64,000 nt of DNA from Rhizobacter sp. SG703 (lineage in GTDB: Bacteria > Pseudomonadota > Gammaproteobacteria > Burkholderiales > Burkholderiaceae_C). The notes below the pieces were generated by a model. That model ran no database searches and had not been told where the DNA came from. It worked only from the letters and a program-made list of their open reading frames with translations. The DNA lies in NCBI RefSeq assembly GCF_012275445.1, contig NZ_JAAZQK010000005.1:310001-374000 (forward strand), written 5' to 3'. Shown one piece after another: positions 17,957 to 27,555 of this stretch; position 1 is the first letter of the stretch, and each line of letters starts with the position of its first letter. Made by a program: the position numbers and the translations under genes.

Positions 17957-18059
17957 GTTCAGTGTTCCAAAGTGGTAAGGGTCAACGACGAGCGGTGGAG
18001 TCGGTGTCGGATGCGAAAGTTCAGGGCCGTTGCCGAACCCCGGCCAGTTCTTCACTTCT

Positions 18060-18734
18060 TTACTTCTGCACGCGGACCAGCGCCGATTCCACGCCCACGC
18101 CATCCAGTTTTTCCTTCGCCAGGTCGGCATCTTCCTTCTTGTCGTAGGGGCCGAGGCGCACCCGGAACATCGTGCGGCCGGCCTGCTCACGTTCGGTGAT
18201 CTTGGCCTGCAGGCCCATCATCGCCAATTTGGCGCGTTGCTGCTCGGCATCCTCGACGCGGCCGAAAGCGCCTGCCTGGACGAAGTAGCTCAACGCATCC
18301 GAGCCGGGTTTGGTGGACGTGACCACCGGCGCCGGCGGCGTGGCCGCTGCCGGGGCGGCCGTGGTGCTCGCGGCCCGGCCTTCGAGGATCGCCGCCGGGT
18401 CGCGGCGCGAGGTGCTGGCGGCCGGCGTCGACACGACGGGCGGTGCACCGGTCGGGACGGACGGCGGGAAGGCCGGGGCGGGCGCCGCCACGACGCCGCT
18501 GGCGGCCTGGCTGCCCATGCGCACCGGCACCTTGCCCGACAGCGAGCCGTTCGGGTCCCAGTTCTTGTTCTTCTCGGCCTCGGCCGCGTCCTGTTCGGCC
18601 GTTCGCTGCGGCACCTTGTTGATGAAGGGCACCGGCACCTTCGCGATGTACAGCGCGACGCCCAGCGCAAGCGCCAGGCCGATCAGCAGCCCGACGATCA
18701 GGCCCAGGACGAAACCGCCACGTTGGCTTTTCAT
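18060..18734 (-). CDS. SPOR-domain membrane protein (FtsN-like)
   Basis: 224 residues. A short cytoplasmic N-terminus (MKSQRGGF) is followed by one membrane helix (VLGLIVGLLIGLALALGVAL), then a long Ala/Pro/Thr-rich periplasmic spacer (about residues 70-140). A C-terminal SPOR domain follows (LSYFVQAGAFGRVEDAEQQR, MFRVRLGPYDKKEDADLAKE). SPOR domains bind denuded peptidoglycan at division sites, so a septal role like that of FtsN is likely but not shown. It lies between argS and dsbA on the same strand. Confidence 0.88.
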   Translation of the reverse strand: MKSQRGGFVLGLIVGLLIGLALALGVALYIAKVPVPFINKVPQRTAEQDAAEAEKNKNWDPNGSLSGKVPVRMGSQAASGVVAAPAPAFPPSVPTGAPPVVSTPAASTSRRDPAAILEGRAASTTAAPAAATPPAPVVTSTKPGSDALSYFVQAGAFGRVEDAEQQRAKLAMMGLQAKITEREQAGRTMFRVRLGPYDKKEDADLAKEKLDGVGVESALVRVQK

Positions 18735-18826
18735 GACAGCCCCTCGCCGGATGAGTACATCCGCCGATCCCCCGAGGGGATGCCGGCCGGCTTCGCGTTC
18801 AATCGCATTGACATGTGTTCGCTCCA

Positions 18827-20515
18827 TTACATCCGGTCGGGGGCGGCCACGCCCAGCACCTGCAGCGCATTGCGCAGCACCTGGGCGGTGGCGGCCAGCA
18901 GCGCGAGGCGGGCGCGCGTCAGGCTGGGGTTGTCTGTCACCAGGAAACGCTCGGCTGCGTAATAGCTGTGGAAGGCGCTGGCGACGTCGCGCAGGTAGAA
19001 CGTGACGTCGTGCGGCGCCAGGTCGGCCGCGGCATGCGTCAGCATGTCGGGGTATTCGGCCAGCTTCAGCAGCAGCGCGGCCTCGGTCGGTGCGGCGAGC
19101 AGCGACAGGTCGGCGCCCTTCAGCGCGTCGAGGTCGCCGCCATGCTCGGCCACCCAGTCGCGCAGCACCTTGCTGATGCGCGCATGGGCGTACTGCACGT
19201 AGAACACCGGGTTCTCGTCGTTCTGCTTCAGCGCCAGGTCGACGTCGAAGGTGAACTCGGTGTCGGCCTTGCGGCTGATCATGAAGAAGCGCACCGCGTC
19301 GCGGCTGGTCCAGTCGATCAGGTCGCGCAGCGTCACGTAGCCGCCGGCGCGCTTGGAGATCTTCACCTCCTCGCCGCCGCGCATCACCGTGACCATCTTG
19401 TTCAGCACGTAGTCGGGGTAGTCGGCGGGGATGTTCTCGCCAACGCCCTGCAGCCCGGCGCGCACGCGCGCGATGGTGCCGTGGTGGTCGGTGCCCTGGA
19501 TGTTGACCACCTTCGTGAAGCCGCGCTCCCACTTGTTGAGGTGGTACGCGACGTCGGGCACGAAGTAGGTGTAGGTGCCGTCGGACTTGCGCATCACGCG
19601 GTCCTTGTCGTCACCGTAGTCGGTGCTGCGCAGCCACAGCGCGCCGCCGTCCTCGAAGGTCTTGCCGGCGGCCTTCAGCTTGGCCACCGTCTGCTCGACC
19701 CGGCCGCTGCCGTACAGGCTGGACTCGAGGAAGTAGTTGTCGAAGCGCACGCCGAAAGCCTGCAGGTCAAGATCCTGCTCGTGCCGAAGGTAGGCCACCG
19801 CGAACTGGCGGATGCTGTCGAGGTCGTCGGGGTCGCCCGATGCGGTGAACTCGCGGTCGTCCGATTTCACGGTCTTCTTCGCGAGGAAGTCGGCCGCGAT
19901 GTCGGCGATGTACTCGCCGTTGTAGGCCGACTCCGGCCAAGCCGCGTCGCCCGGCTTCAGGCCCTTGATGCGAGCCTGCGTGGTGGCGGCCAGCGTCGCG
20001 ATCTGCACGCCGGCGTCGTTGTAGTAGAACTCGCGCGTGACCTGCCAGCCCTGCGTGTCGAGCAGGCTGCAGATCGCATCGCCCAGCGCGGCCTGACGGC
20101 CGTGGCCGACATGCAGCGGGCCGGTGGGGTTGGCCGAGACGAACTCCACCATCACGCGGCGATCGATCGGCGGCTGCTTGCCGAAGCCGGCACCGGCCGC
20201 CAGGATCTCGCCGATCACCGACTGCTTCGCGGCCGCCTTCAGGCGCAGGTTGATGAAGCCGGGACCGGCGATCTCGAGCGCCTCGACATGGCGCTGCACC
20301 GCGGGCTGCCGGTTCAGCGCGTCGATCAGCGCCTGGGCCAGTTCGCGGGGGTTCTTCTTCAGCGGCTTGGCCAGCTGCATCGCGAGGGTGACCGCGAAGT
20401 CGCCGTGCGATGCCTGCTTGGGCGATTCGAACGCAATCGGCACGCTGCTGCCGGGGTGGACATCGGCAACCGCCGCGGCCAGCGCCTGCAGCAGTTCCTG
20501 TTTGGCTTGGATCAT
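18827..20515 (-). CDS. argS: Arginyl-tRNA synthetase
   Basis: 562 residues, normal length. It has the N-terminal additional domain ([20 protein letters not shown]), the class I HIGH-type motif in [20 protein letters not shown], and the DALR anticodon-binding domain near the C-terminus ([20 protein letters not shown]). It charges tRNA-Arg. The start at 20515 was chosen because the MIQAKQ-type N-terminus fits the family; the frame stays open upstream only through high GC content. It is first in the argS–SPOR–dsbA–lptA–lptB–rpoN run. Confidence 0.96.
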   Translation of the reverse strand: MIQAKQELLQALAAAVADVHPGSSVPIAFESPKQASHGDFAVTLAMQLAKPLKKNPRELAQALIDALNRQPAVQRHVEALEIAGPGFINLRLKAAAKQSVIGEILAAGAGFGKQPPIDRRVMVEFVSANPTGPLHVGHGRQAALGDAICSLLDTQGWQVTREFYYNDAGVQIATLAATTQARIKGLKPGDAAWPESAYNGEYIADIAADFLAKKTVKSDDREFTASGDPDDLDSIRQFAVAYLRHEQDLDLQAFGVRFDNYFLESSLYGSGRVEQTVAKLKAAGKTFEDGGALWLRSTDYGDDKDRVMRKSDGTYTYFVPDVAYHLNKWERGFTKVVNIQGTDHHGTIARVRAGLQGVGENIPADYPDYVLNKMVTVMRGGEEVKISKRAGGYVTLRDLIDWTSRDAVRFFMISRKADTEFTFDVDLALKQNDENPVFYVQYAHARISKVLRDWVAEHGGDLDALKGADLSLLAAPTEAALLLKLAEYPDMLTHAAADLAPHDVTFYLRDVASAFHSYYAAERFLVTDNPSLTRARLALLAATAQVLRNALQVLGVAAPDRM

Positions 20516-20698
20516 GGCGGCGATTCTAAGTGGCGCCTCCGGGGTGGCGCGCAGAGGGCGGGCCGAGCGCCGGGCCGCTCCCGAGCCGGCCCGCCGTCCC
20601 CCTGGGGACCGACCGGTGTATTCCACCGGGCGAGGGACACCGTGCACGGATTAGCACTCACTTTGGTGTTCAATTTGGCACACTGGTGTCGAGCGACG

Positions 20699-20713
20699 GT
20701 GCCAAGATGGCAC
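20699..20713. promoter_or_regulatory. Inverted repeat upstream of the Ser/Thr kinase gene
   Basis: GTGCCA (20699-20704) and TGGCAC (20708-20713) form a perfect 6-bp inverted repeat with a 3-bp spacer, 50 bp before the kinase ATG in the argS/kinase divergent gap. The same gap also holds TTAGCACTC at 20651-20659. The role is unknown; it could be an operator. Confidence 0.3.
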
Positions 20714-20762
20714 TCTCGGCCTCCAGGCCCTTCGGCATCCCGGTGCCGACAACGCATCACCC

Positions 20763-22124
<1,362 letters not shown>

Positions 22125-22243
22125 CGCGACATGTTGTGACATGGACGGACGCATGTTGACCCAAGCTCACGCTTGATCACATTCGACCGAGGTGCTTCAA
22201 TCCGGCCGGCGACGCACCGTTCGCCGCACCCCGGAGGAATCCC

Positions 22244-22537
22244 ATGAAGAAACTGAGCACCCTGGTGGCCTTGGGCCTGATCGCGCTGTCGAACGTGGCG
22301 TTTGCGGCCGATGCGGCGACCTGCGAGTCGAAGGCGACCGACAAGAAGCTGGCCGGCGCGGCGAAGAACAGCTTCATGAAGAAATGCGAGCGCGAGGCCA
22401 AGGCGAGCGGCGCGGGTTCGGCATGCGAGATGCAAGCCGCCGACAAGAAGCTGAAGGGCGCGGCGAAGAACAGCTTCGTCAAGAAGTGCACCAAGGATGC
22501 GTCGGCCCCGGCCGCTGCTGCATCCGCCGCCAAGTAA
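22244..22537 (+). CDS. PsiF repeat family protein
   Basis: 97 residues. A signal peptide (STLVALGLIALSNVAFAADA) is followed by two copies of the PsiF repeat: CESKATDKKLAGAAKNSFMK and CEMQAADKKLKGAAKNSFVK, each with two Cys (C at the start and in KKC). PsiF is a phosphate-starvation-inducible periplasmic protein of unknown activity in E. coli. A strong GGAGGAA ribosome site lies 6 bp before the ATG. It is convergent with the LysR gene, 1 bp apart. Confidence 0.9.
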   Translation: MKKLSTLVALGLIALSNVAFAADAATCESKATDKKLAGAAKNSFMKKCEREAKASGAGSACEMQAADKKLKGAAKNSFVKKCTKDASAPAAAASAAK

Positions 22538-22538
22538 G

Positions 22539-23459
22539 TCAGGTGGGGCCTGCGGTGTCCTTCCAATAGGCGGCGTCGCCGTAGGTCTGCTTCAGGAAAT
22601 CGATCCACAGGCGCACGCGCAGCGGCAGGTGCTTGCGCTGCGGGAACACCGCGTAGATGCCATTCGGCGGCGCGGCGTAGTCGTCCAGCGTGCTGACCAG
22701 CGCGCCGCTTGCGACCTCGCCCTCGACCTCCCAGGTCGAGCGCCAGGCGATGCCGAGCCCGGCCAGGCACCAGTCGTGCAGCACCTGGCCATCGCTGCAA
22801 TCGAGCCGGCCGTTCAGCCGCAGGTGCTGCACCTGGCCGTCGATCGTGAAGGCCCAGCCGCGCGTCTGGCTGGCGTCGCTGCTCAGCGTCAGGCATTCGT
22901 GCTGCGCCAGGTCGTGCGGCGTGCGCGGCGTGCCGGCGCGTTTCAGGTAGGCCGGCGTCGCGACGCACAGCCGCCGGTTGTCGGCCAGCCGCACGCTGAC
23001 GAGGCTGCTGTCAGGCAGCTCGCCGACGCGCACCGCGCAATCGACGCCTTCGTTGACGATGTCGACCAGCCGGTCGCTGAGGTTCAGCGAGACGCTGACC
23101 TCGGGGTGCAGCGCGAGGAAGCGCGGCACCAGCGGCGCGACGTGCCGGCGGCCGAAACCGGCCGGTGCCGTCAGCCGCAGGTAACCCGCGGCCTTGACGC
23201 CGCCGGCGCTGACGCTCGATTCGGCATTCGCCAGGTCGGCCAGCAGCCGCTGGCAGTCTTCGAGGAAGGCGCTGCCTTCATGCGTCAGTGTGATGCGGCG
23301 GGTGGTGCGCACCAGCAGCTTGACGCCGAGCCGCTCTTCCAGTGCGTCGATGCGCCGGCCGATGACCGCCGGCGCGACGCCCTCGGCATGGGCCGCGGCC
23401 GTCAGGCTGCCCTTGGCAGCGACCGATACGAACGATTCGATCTGCTTTAGCCGGTCCAT
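22539..23459 (-). CDS. LysR-family transcriptional regulator
   Basis: 306 residues. The N-terminal winged HTH is MDRLKQIESFVSVAAKGSLT to KLLVRTTRRITLTHEG, and the effector domain follows from about residue 90, in the CrgA/AaeR-like subgroup style. It lies 27 bp downstream of the Bug gene on the same strand, so it may be cotranscribed with hmgL–caiB–bug and regulate them. Its effector is unknown. Confidence 0.9.
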   Translation of the reverse strand: MDRLKQIESFVSVAAKGSLTAAAHAEGVAPAVIGRRIDALEERLGVKLLVRTTRRITLTHEGSAFLEDCQRLLADLANAESSVSAGGVKAAGYLRLTAPAGFGRRHVAPLVPRFLALHPEVSVSLNLSDRLVDIVNEGVDCAVRVGELPDSSLVSVRLADNRRLCVATPAYLKRAGTPRTPHDLAQHECLTLSSDASQTRGWAFTIDGQVQHLRLNGRLDCSDGQVLHDWCLAGLGIAWRSTWEVEGEVASGALVSTLDDYAAPPNGIYAVFPQRKHLPLRVRLWIDFLKQTYGDAAYWKDTAGPT

Positions 23460-23486
23460 GGCGCGGGATTATGCGCGCCGGAGTCA

Positions 23487-24458
23487 TCAATCTGCCTTGA
23501 TGCCGGAATCGCGAACCACCTTGCCCCAGCGCGCGTGCTCGGCCTTCAGGAACTGCGCGAACTGCTCCGGCGTGCCGCCCATCGGTGCGCTGCCGTCGGC
23601 GAGCAGCGCGGCCAGCGTGTCGGCCCGGCCGAGCGCGCGGTTGACGGCGGCGTTGAGCTTGCGCACTGCATCGCGCGGCGTCGCCGCCGGTGCCACCAGG
23701 CCCTTCCAGTCGGTCGCCTCGAAGCCGGCGTAGCCCGATTCGGCGACCGTCGGCACCTCGGGCATCACCGGCAGCCGGCGCGCCGACGTGACGGCCAGCG
23801 CCCGCAGCTTGCCGCCGCGCACCAGCGCGGTCACGGCTTGCGGCGTGCCGAACATGAAATCGGTCTGGCCGCCGATCAGGTCGGTGAGTGCCGGCCCGGC
23901 ACCCTTGTACGGCACGTTCGTGAAGCTCACGCCGGCGAGTCGGCCGAACATCTCGCCGGCGAGGTGGCCGACGGTGCCGTTCGAGGCCAGTGCCTGCAGC
24001 AGCGTGCCTGGCTTCGCCTTGGCGGCCGAGACGATGGACGCGAGCGACTTGAACGGCGATTCGGTGCGCACCACCAGCACCACCGGCAGCGAGGCCACCA
24101 GCGCGACCGGCGTGAAATCCTTCAGCGGATCGAAGGGCATCTTCGCCAGCAGCGCCGGGTTCACTGCGAGGTTGGCGGTCTGGCCCATGCCGAGCGTGTA
24201 GCCGTCGGCGGCGGCCTTGGCGACCGCATCGAGCCCGATGTTGCCGCCGGCCCCGGCCCGGTTGTCGACGACGAAGTTCCAGCCGGTGTCGGCGCCGATC
24301 TTGCCGGCGATCAGCCGCGAGACCACGTCGGTCGCGCCGGCCGGCGGGAACGGCACGACGAGCCGGATCGGCTGCGTGGGGAAGGCCGGCTCGGCCAGCG
24401 CGGGCCAGGCGGCCATGGCCGGCAGACCGGCGAGGAGGGTGCGGCGCAGCGGGTTCAT
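23487..24458 (-). CDS. Bug/TctC-family solute-binding protein
   Basis: 323 residues. A signal peptide (LLAGLPAMAAWPALA) is followed by the Bug motif FPTQPIRLVVPFPPAGATDV and the DLIGGQTDFMFGTPQA region typical of tripartite tricarboxylate transporter binding proteins. Such proteins bind carboxylates in the periplasm. No tctAB membrane genes are in the window, which is common for Bug genes in Burkholderiales. Its ATG overlaps the stop of the CoA-transferase gene (ATGA). The ligand is probably the acid processed by that CoA-transferase and the lyase (inference). Confidence 0.9.
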   Translation of the reverse strand: MNPLRRTLLAGLPAMAAWPALAEPAFPTQPIRLVVPFPPAGATDVVSRLIAGKIGADTGWNFVVDNRAGAGGNIGLDAVAKAAADGYTLGMGQTANLAVNPALLAKMPFDPLKDFTPVALVASLPVVLVVRTESPFKSLASIVSAAKAKPGTLLQALASNGTVGHLAGEMFGRLAGVSFTNVPYKGAGPALTDLIGGQTDFMFGTPQAVTALVRGGKLRALAVTSARRLPVMPEVPTVAESGYAGFEATDWKGLVAPAATPRDAVRKLNAAVNRALGRADTLAALLADGSAPMGGTPEQFAQFLKAEHARWGKVVRDSGIKAD

Positions 24459-25687
24459 CGGGGGGTGTCTCCAGGTTGTTGTTCGGAATCAGAGGGAGCG
24501 ATCACGCCGTCGGCACGCAGCGCAAGGATCTGCGCGGCGTCCAGCCCGAGCGATTGCAGCAACGCCTCGGTGTGCTCGCCGATCGCCGGTGGGTCGCTGC
24601 GCAGTGGCGGGCGCCGCCCATCGAGCGTGATCGGCAGCAGTGGCGTGCGGGTGTGGCGGCCGTCTGGCAGCGTGACCGGCGCGAGGCCGCCGGTGGCCTG
24701 CAGGTGCGGGTCGTCGAACAGGTCGTGGGGCCGCGTGATCGGCGCCCACGGCAGTCCGTGGGCCTCGAAGCGTGCGCCGATGTCGGCCGCGCGGTGCGCC
24801 GCCATGCGCTCGCGCAGCAGCGGCAACATCCAGTCGCGGGCCGCGACGCGCAGGTTGTTGGTCGCGAGTCGCGGGTCGGTCTTCAGGTCGGCGAAGCCGA
24901 ACGCGTCGCACAGGCCGGCCCATTGGCCGTCGGACACCACCGCGAGGAAGATCTGCTCGCCACCGGCCACTTCGAAGATGTCGTAGACGCCCCAGGCCGG
25001 GATGCGGCTGGGCATCGGCGCGGCCGGCCGGCCGGTCACCGCGAACTGCATCATGTGCTGCGCGACCAGGAACACGTTGTTCTCGAACAGCGCGCTGCGC
25101 ACCTCCTGGCCGCGGCCGGTGGTCGCGCGCTGCGCGAGCGCGGCCAGCGCACCGATCGCGCCGAACATGCCGCCCATGATGTCGTTGACGCTGCTGCCGG
25201 CGCGCAGCGGCTGCCCGACCGGCCCGGTCATGTAGGCCAGGCCGCCCATCATCTGCACCACCTCGTCGAGTGCGGTGCGGTGCTCGTACGGGCCCGGCAG
25301 GAAGCCCTTGTGAGAGACGTAGACCAGGCCTGGGTTCAGCGCGGCCAGGCGGTCGTAGCCGAGGCCGAGCGCGGCCAGGCCGCCGGGCTTGAAGTTCTCG
25401 CAGAACACGTCGGCCGTCGCGACCAGCTTCAGCACCAGCTCGAGGCCGCGCGGCTGCCGCACGTCGATCGCGAGGCTTTTCTTGTTGCGGTTGAACATCG
25501 GGAAGAAGCCGGCGCCCGACCCCTGCAGCCGCCGGGTGGCGTCGCCGGCCAGCGGCTCGACCTTGATGACCTCGGCGCCGAGGTCGGCCAGCACCATGCC
25601 GCAGCTCGGCCCCATCACCATGTGGGTGAACTCGATGACGCGGATGCCGGCCAACGGCAGGTCCCTGCTTTCCATCGGTGCGTTCAT
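24455..25687 (-). CDS. CaiB/BaiF family (class III) CoA-transferase
   Basis: 410 residues. Family hallmarks are LAGIRVIEFTHMVMGPSCGM, LADLGAEVIKVEPLAGDATR, FNRNKKSLAIDVRQPRG and GLGYDRLAALNPGLVYVSHK; the conserved catalytic Asp sits in the ALDEVVQMMGGLAYMTG region or nearby. It moves CoA from a donor such as succinyl-CoA to a carboxylic acid. ATGA overlaps at both ends with the lyase and Bug genes tie the three into one operon. The substrate is unknown; a hydroxy-dicarboxylate such as 3-hydroxy-3-methylglutarate would fit the lyase. Confidence 0.9.
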   Translation of the reverse strand: MNAPMESRDLPLAGIRVIEFTHMVMGPSCGMVLADLGAEVIKVEPLAGDATRRLQGSGAGFFPMFNRNKKSLAIDVRQPRGLELVLKLVATADVFCENFKPGGLAALGLGYDRLAALNPGLVYVSHKGFLPGPYEHRTALDEVVQMMGGLAYMTGPVGQPLRAGSSVNDIMGGMFGAIGALAALAQRATTGRGQEVRSALFENNVFLVAQHMMQFAVTGRPAAPMPSRIPAWGVYDIFEVAGGEQIFLAVVSDGQWAGLCDAFGFADLKTDPRLATNNLRVAARDWMLPLLRERMAAHRAADIGARFEAHGLPWAPITRPHDLFDDPHLQATGGLAPVTLPDGRHTRTPLLPITLDGRRPPLRSDPPAIGEHTEALLQSLGLDAAQILALRADGVIAPSDSEQQPGDTPR

Positions 25688-26619
25688 GCCGGCACGAACC
25701 CGAGCGGCAGCCCGGCGGGCGGCGTGTGACCGTACAGCGGCTCGCCAGCAAGCGACTGCTGCAGCACCTCGCGCGCGGCGAACAGGGCCGGCAGGTCGAC
25801 GCCCGTGCGCACGCCCATCGCCTCGAACATGAACACCAGGTCTTCGGTGACGACGTTGCCCGACGCGCCCGGCGCATACGGGCAGCCGCCCAGGCCGGCC
25901 AGCGAGCTGTCGAAGGCGCGCACGCCGGCGTCGTACGCGGCCAGGCAGTTCGCGAGCCCGAGCCCGCGCGTGTTGTGCAGGTGGGCGGCGCCGGCATGCC
26001 GACCGATCTCGGCCCGCAGCCGGGCGAACAGCCGCCGCACCTGGGCCGGGTTGGCCATGCCGGTGGTGTCCGACAGGCCCGATTCGTCGGCGCCGGCGTC
26101 GATCGCCAGCCCGGCCAGGCGGATCACCGCGTCTTCCGGCACCGGGCCTTCGAGCGTGCAGCCGAACGCCGTCGAGATGCCGGCCTCGATGCGCACGCCG
26201 GGCGCGATCTCGTCGCGCAGTTCGGCGATGGCACGCACCACGTCGATCATCTCCAGCGGCGTCTTGCGCACGTTGGCCAGCGAGTGCGCGCTGCTGGCCG
26301 ACACCGGCAGCGTCAGCTTGTGCACGCCGGCGGCCAGCGCGGCTTCGGCGCCGCGCAGGTTCGGCACCAGCGCCATCACGGTGAGCCCGGGCAGCGTCAG
26401 CGCATGCGCGACGACCTCGGCGACGTCGGCCATCTGCGGCAGCAGCCGGGCCGGCACGAACGAGCCGACCTCGATCTCGCGCAGGCCGGCGGCATGCAGC
26501 GCGTCGATCCAGCGCAGCTTGTCGGCCGTCGGCATCACGCGCGCGATGCTCTGCAGGCCGTCGCGGGGGCCGACCTCGCTGATCAGCACGTCGGGTGCGG
26601 ACACGGGACTTGCGCTCAT
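25684..26619 (-). CDS. Hydroxymethylglutaryl-CoA lyase family protein
   Basis: 311 residues, DRE-TIM metallolyase fold. The N-terminal VLISEVGPRDGLQSIARVMP carries the catalytic Arg-Asp pair, HLHNTRGLGLANC carries metal-binding His residues, and SLAGLGGCPYAPGASGNV contains the signature Cys loop of HMG-CoA lyases. It should split a 3-hydroxyacyl-CoA into acetyl-CoA plus a keto acid. Related lyases act on citramalyl-CoA, so HMG-CoA is likely but not certain. It is first in the leftward operon and divergent from an IclR gene. Confidence 0.88.
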   Translation of the reverse strand: MSASPVSAPDVLISEVGPRDGLQSIARVMPTADKLRWIDALHAAGLREIEVGSFVPARLLPQMADVAEVVAHALTLPGLTVMALVPNLRGAEAALAAGVHKLTLPVSASSAHSLANVRKTPLEMIDVVRAIAELRDEIAPGVRIEAGISTAFGCTLEGPVPEDAVIRLAGLAIDAGADESGLSDTTGMANPAQVRRLFARLRAEIGRHAGAAHLHNTRGLGLANCLAAYDAGVRAFDSSLAGLGGCPYAPGASGNVVTEDLVFMFEAMGVRTGVDLPALFAAREVLQQSLAGEPLYGHTPPAGLPLGFVPA

Positions 26620-26677
26620 GGCGTTGATTTCATAAGATAGAACGATATTCTTTCTGATGAATTAGAGTATCAACGCC
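26620..26677. promoter_or_regulatory. Divergent hmgL/iclR control region with flanking inverted repeat
   Basis: The 74-bp gap is unusually AT-rich in its centre (about 26628-26670) and is framed by a perfect 9-bp inverted repeat, GGCGTTGAT (26620-26628) and ATCAACGCC (26669-26677). The left arm touches the lyase start codon. Both genes have poor ribosome sites, so leaderless transcription is possible. It is the probable binding region of the divergent IclR protein. Confidence 0.45.
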
Positions 26678-26693
26678 GTCCGGACGCAAGTCA

Positions 26694-27455
26694 ATGGCGA
26701 CGCCGAAGCAACCCATGCCCCGCAAAGCCGCCCACGCCTCGCTCGCCGATGAACATGCCGCTCCCGGCGGCGCAGCCGCGGTCGACCGCGCGCTCAGCCT
26801 GCTGATGGCGTTCGACAGCGCACAGCCGGTGCTGTCGCTGGCCGAGCTCGCGGCGCGCACGCGCCTGCACAAGAGCACCGCGCTGCGGCTGCTGGCGTCG
26901 CTGGAGCACGCCGGCCTGGTGCAGCGGCTGGCCGACGGGCGCTATGCCGCGGGCGCCGCGGCGATCCGGCTGCACGCGGCGCATGCGGCGGCGTTCTCGC
27001 TCGAGGCCGTCGTGATGCCGGTGCTGCGGCAGCTTGCCGCGCACACCCGCGAAAGCGCGGCCTTCCATGTGCGGCAGAACGATGCGCGGCTGTGCCTGTA
27101 CCGCGTCGATTCGCCGCAGCCGATCCGCGACCACATCCGGGCTGGCGACCTGCTGCCGTTGAAGCACGGGGTCGGTGGGCGCGTCATCAGCGCCTATGCG
27201 CGGCGGGCGTCCGGCGCGCTGCCGACCGACGCGACCAGCCTGCGCATTCGCCGCGATGGCGTGATCGGCCTGACCGACGATCGCAGCGAAGGCGTGGCCG
27301 GCATCTCGTCGCCGGTGTTCGATGCCGCGGGCGAGCTGGCCGGCGCGCTGACGCTGACGATGCCGACCCAGCGCTACACCGAGACGCATGTCGCGCCGGT
27401 CCGCGCTGCCGCCGTTGCCTTGACGACGCAGCTCGGTGGGCGATTTCCAGCTTGA
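26694..27455 (+). CDS. IclR-family transcriptional regulator
   Basis: 253 residues. The N-terminal winged helix is VDRALSLLMAFDSAQPVLSL, then LAARTRLHKSTALRLLASLE; the effector-binding domain follows (HDVRQND-type segment, GVGGRVISAYA, GVAGISSPVFDAAGELAGAL). It is divergent from the lyase/CoA-transferase operon and 100 bp upstream of malate synthase, so it may control either or both. In E. coli IclR represses the glyoxylate-shunt operon aceBAK, but orthology is not implied. Confidence 0.9.
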   Translation: MATPKQPMPRKAAHASLADEHAAPGGAAAVDRALSLLMAFDSAQPVLSLAELAARTRLHKSTALRLLASLEHAGLVQRLADGRYAAGAAAIRLHAAHAAAFSLEAVVMPVLRQLAAHTRESAAFHVRQNDARLCLYRVDSPQPIRDHIRAGDLLPLKHGVGGRVISAYARRASGALPTDATSLRIRRDGVIGLTDDRSEGVAGISSPVFDAAGELAGALTLTMPTQRYTETHVAPVRAAAVALTTQLGGRFPA

Positions 27456-27473
27456 TTAAATACGAAAAAGTCA

Positions 27474-27489
27474 CGAATCAACGGATTCG
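27474..27489. promoter_or_regulatory. Short inverted repeat in the iclR–aceB gap
   Basis: CGAATC and GATTCG (27474-27479 and 27484-27489) with an AACG loop. The surrounding 100 bp are AT-rich compared with the rest of the window, as expected of a promoter region for malate synthase. It could be an operator or a weak 3' hairpin of iclR. Confidence 0.3.
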
Positions 27490-27555
27490 CCGACTCTTAA
27501 TCTTCATGCAAGTCTCCAATAGAGTGCGGGGATTCGTTCTGTCGAGGAGATCCCC

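Noticed and set aside
20651-20677. Possible CIRCE heat-shock element (TTAGCACTC)
   Set aside because: Only the left half is present; the required GAGTGCTAA after 9 bp is replaced by unrelated sequence.
20655-20713. Sigma-54 promoter near TTGGCAC before the kinase gene
   Set aside because: The GG/GC elements do not have the required spacing of the -24/-12 consensus.
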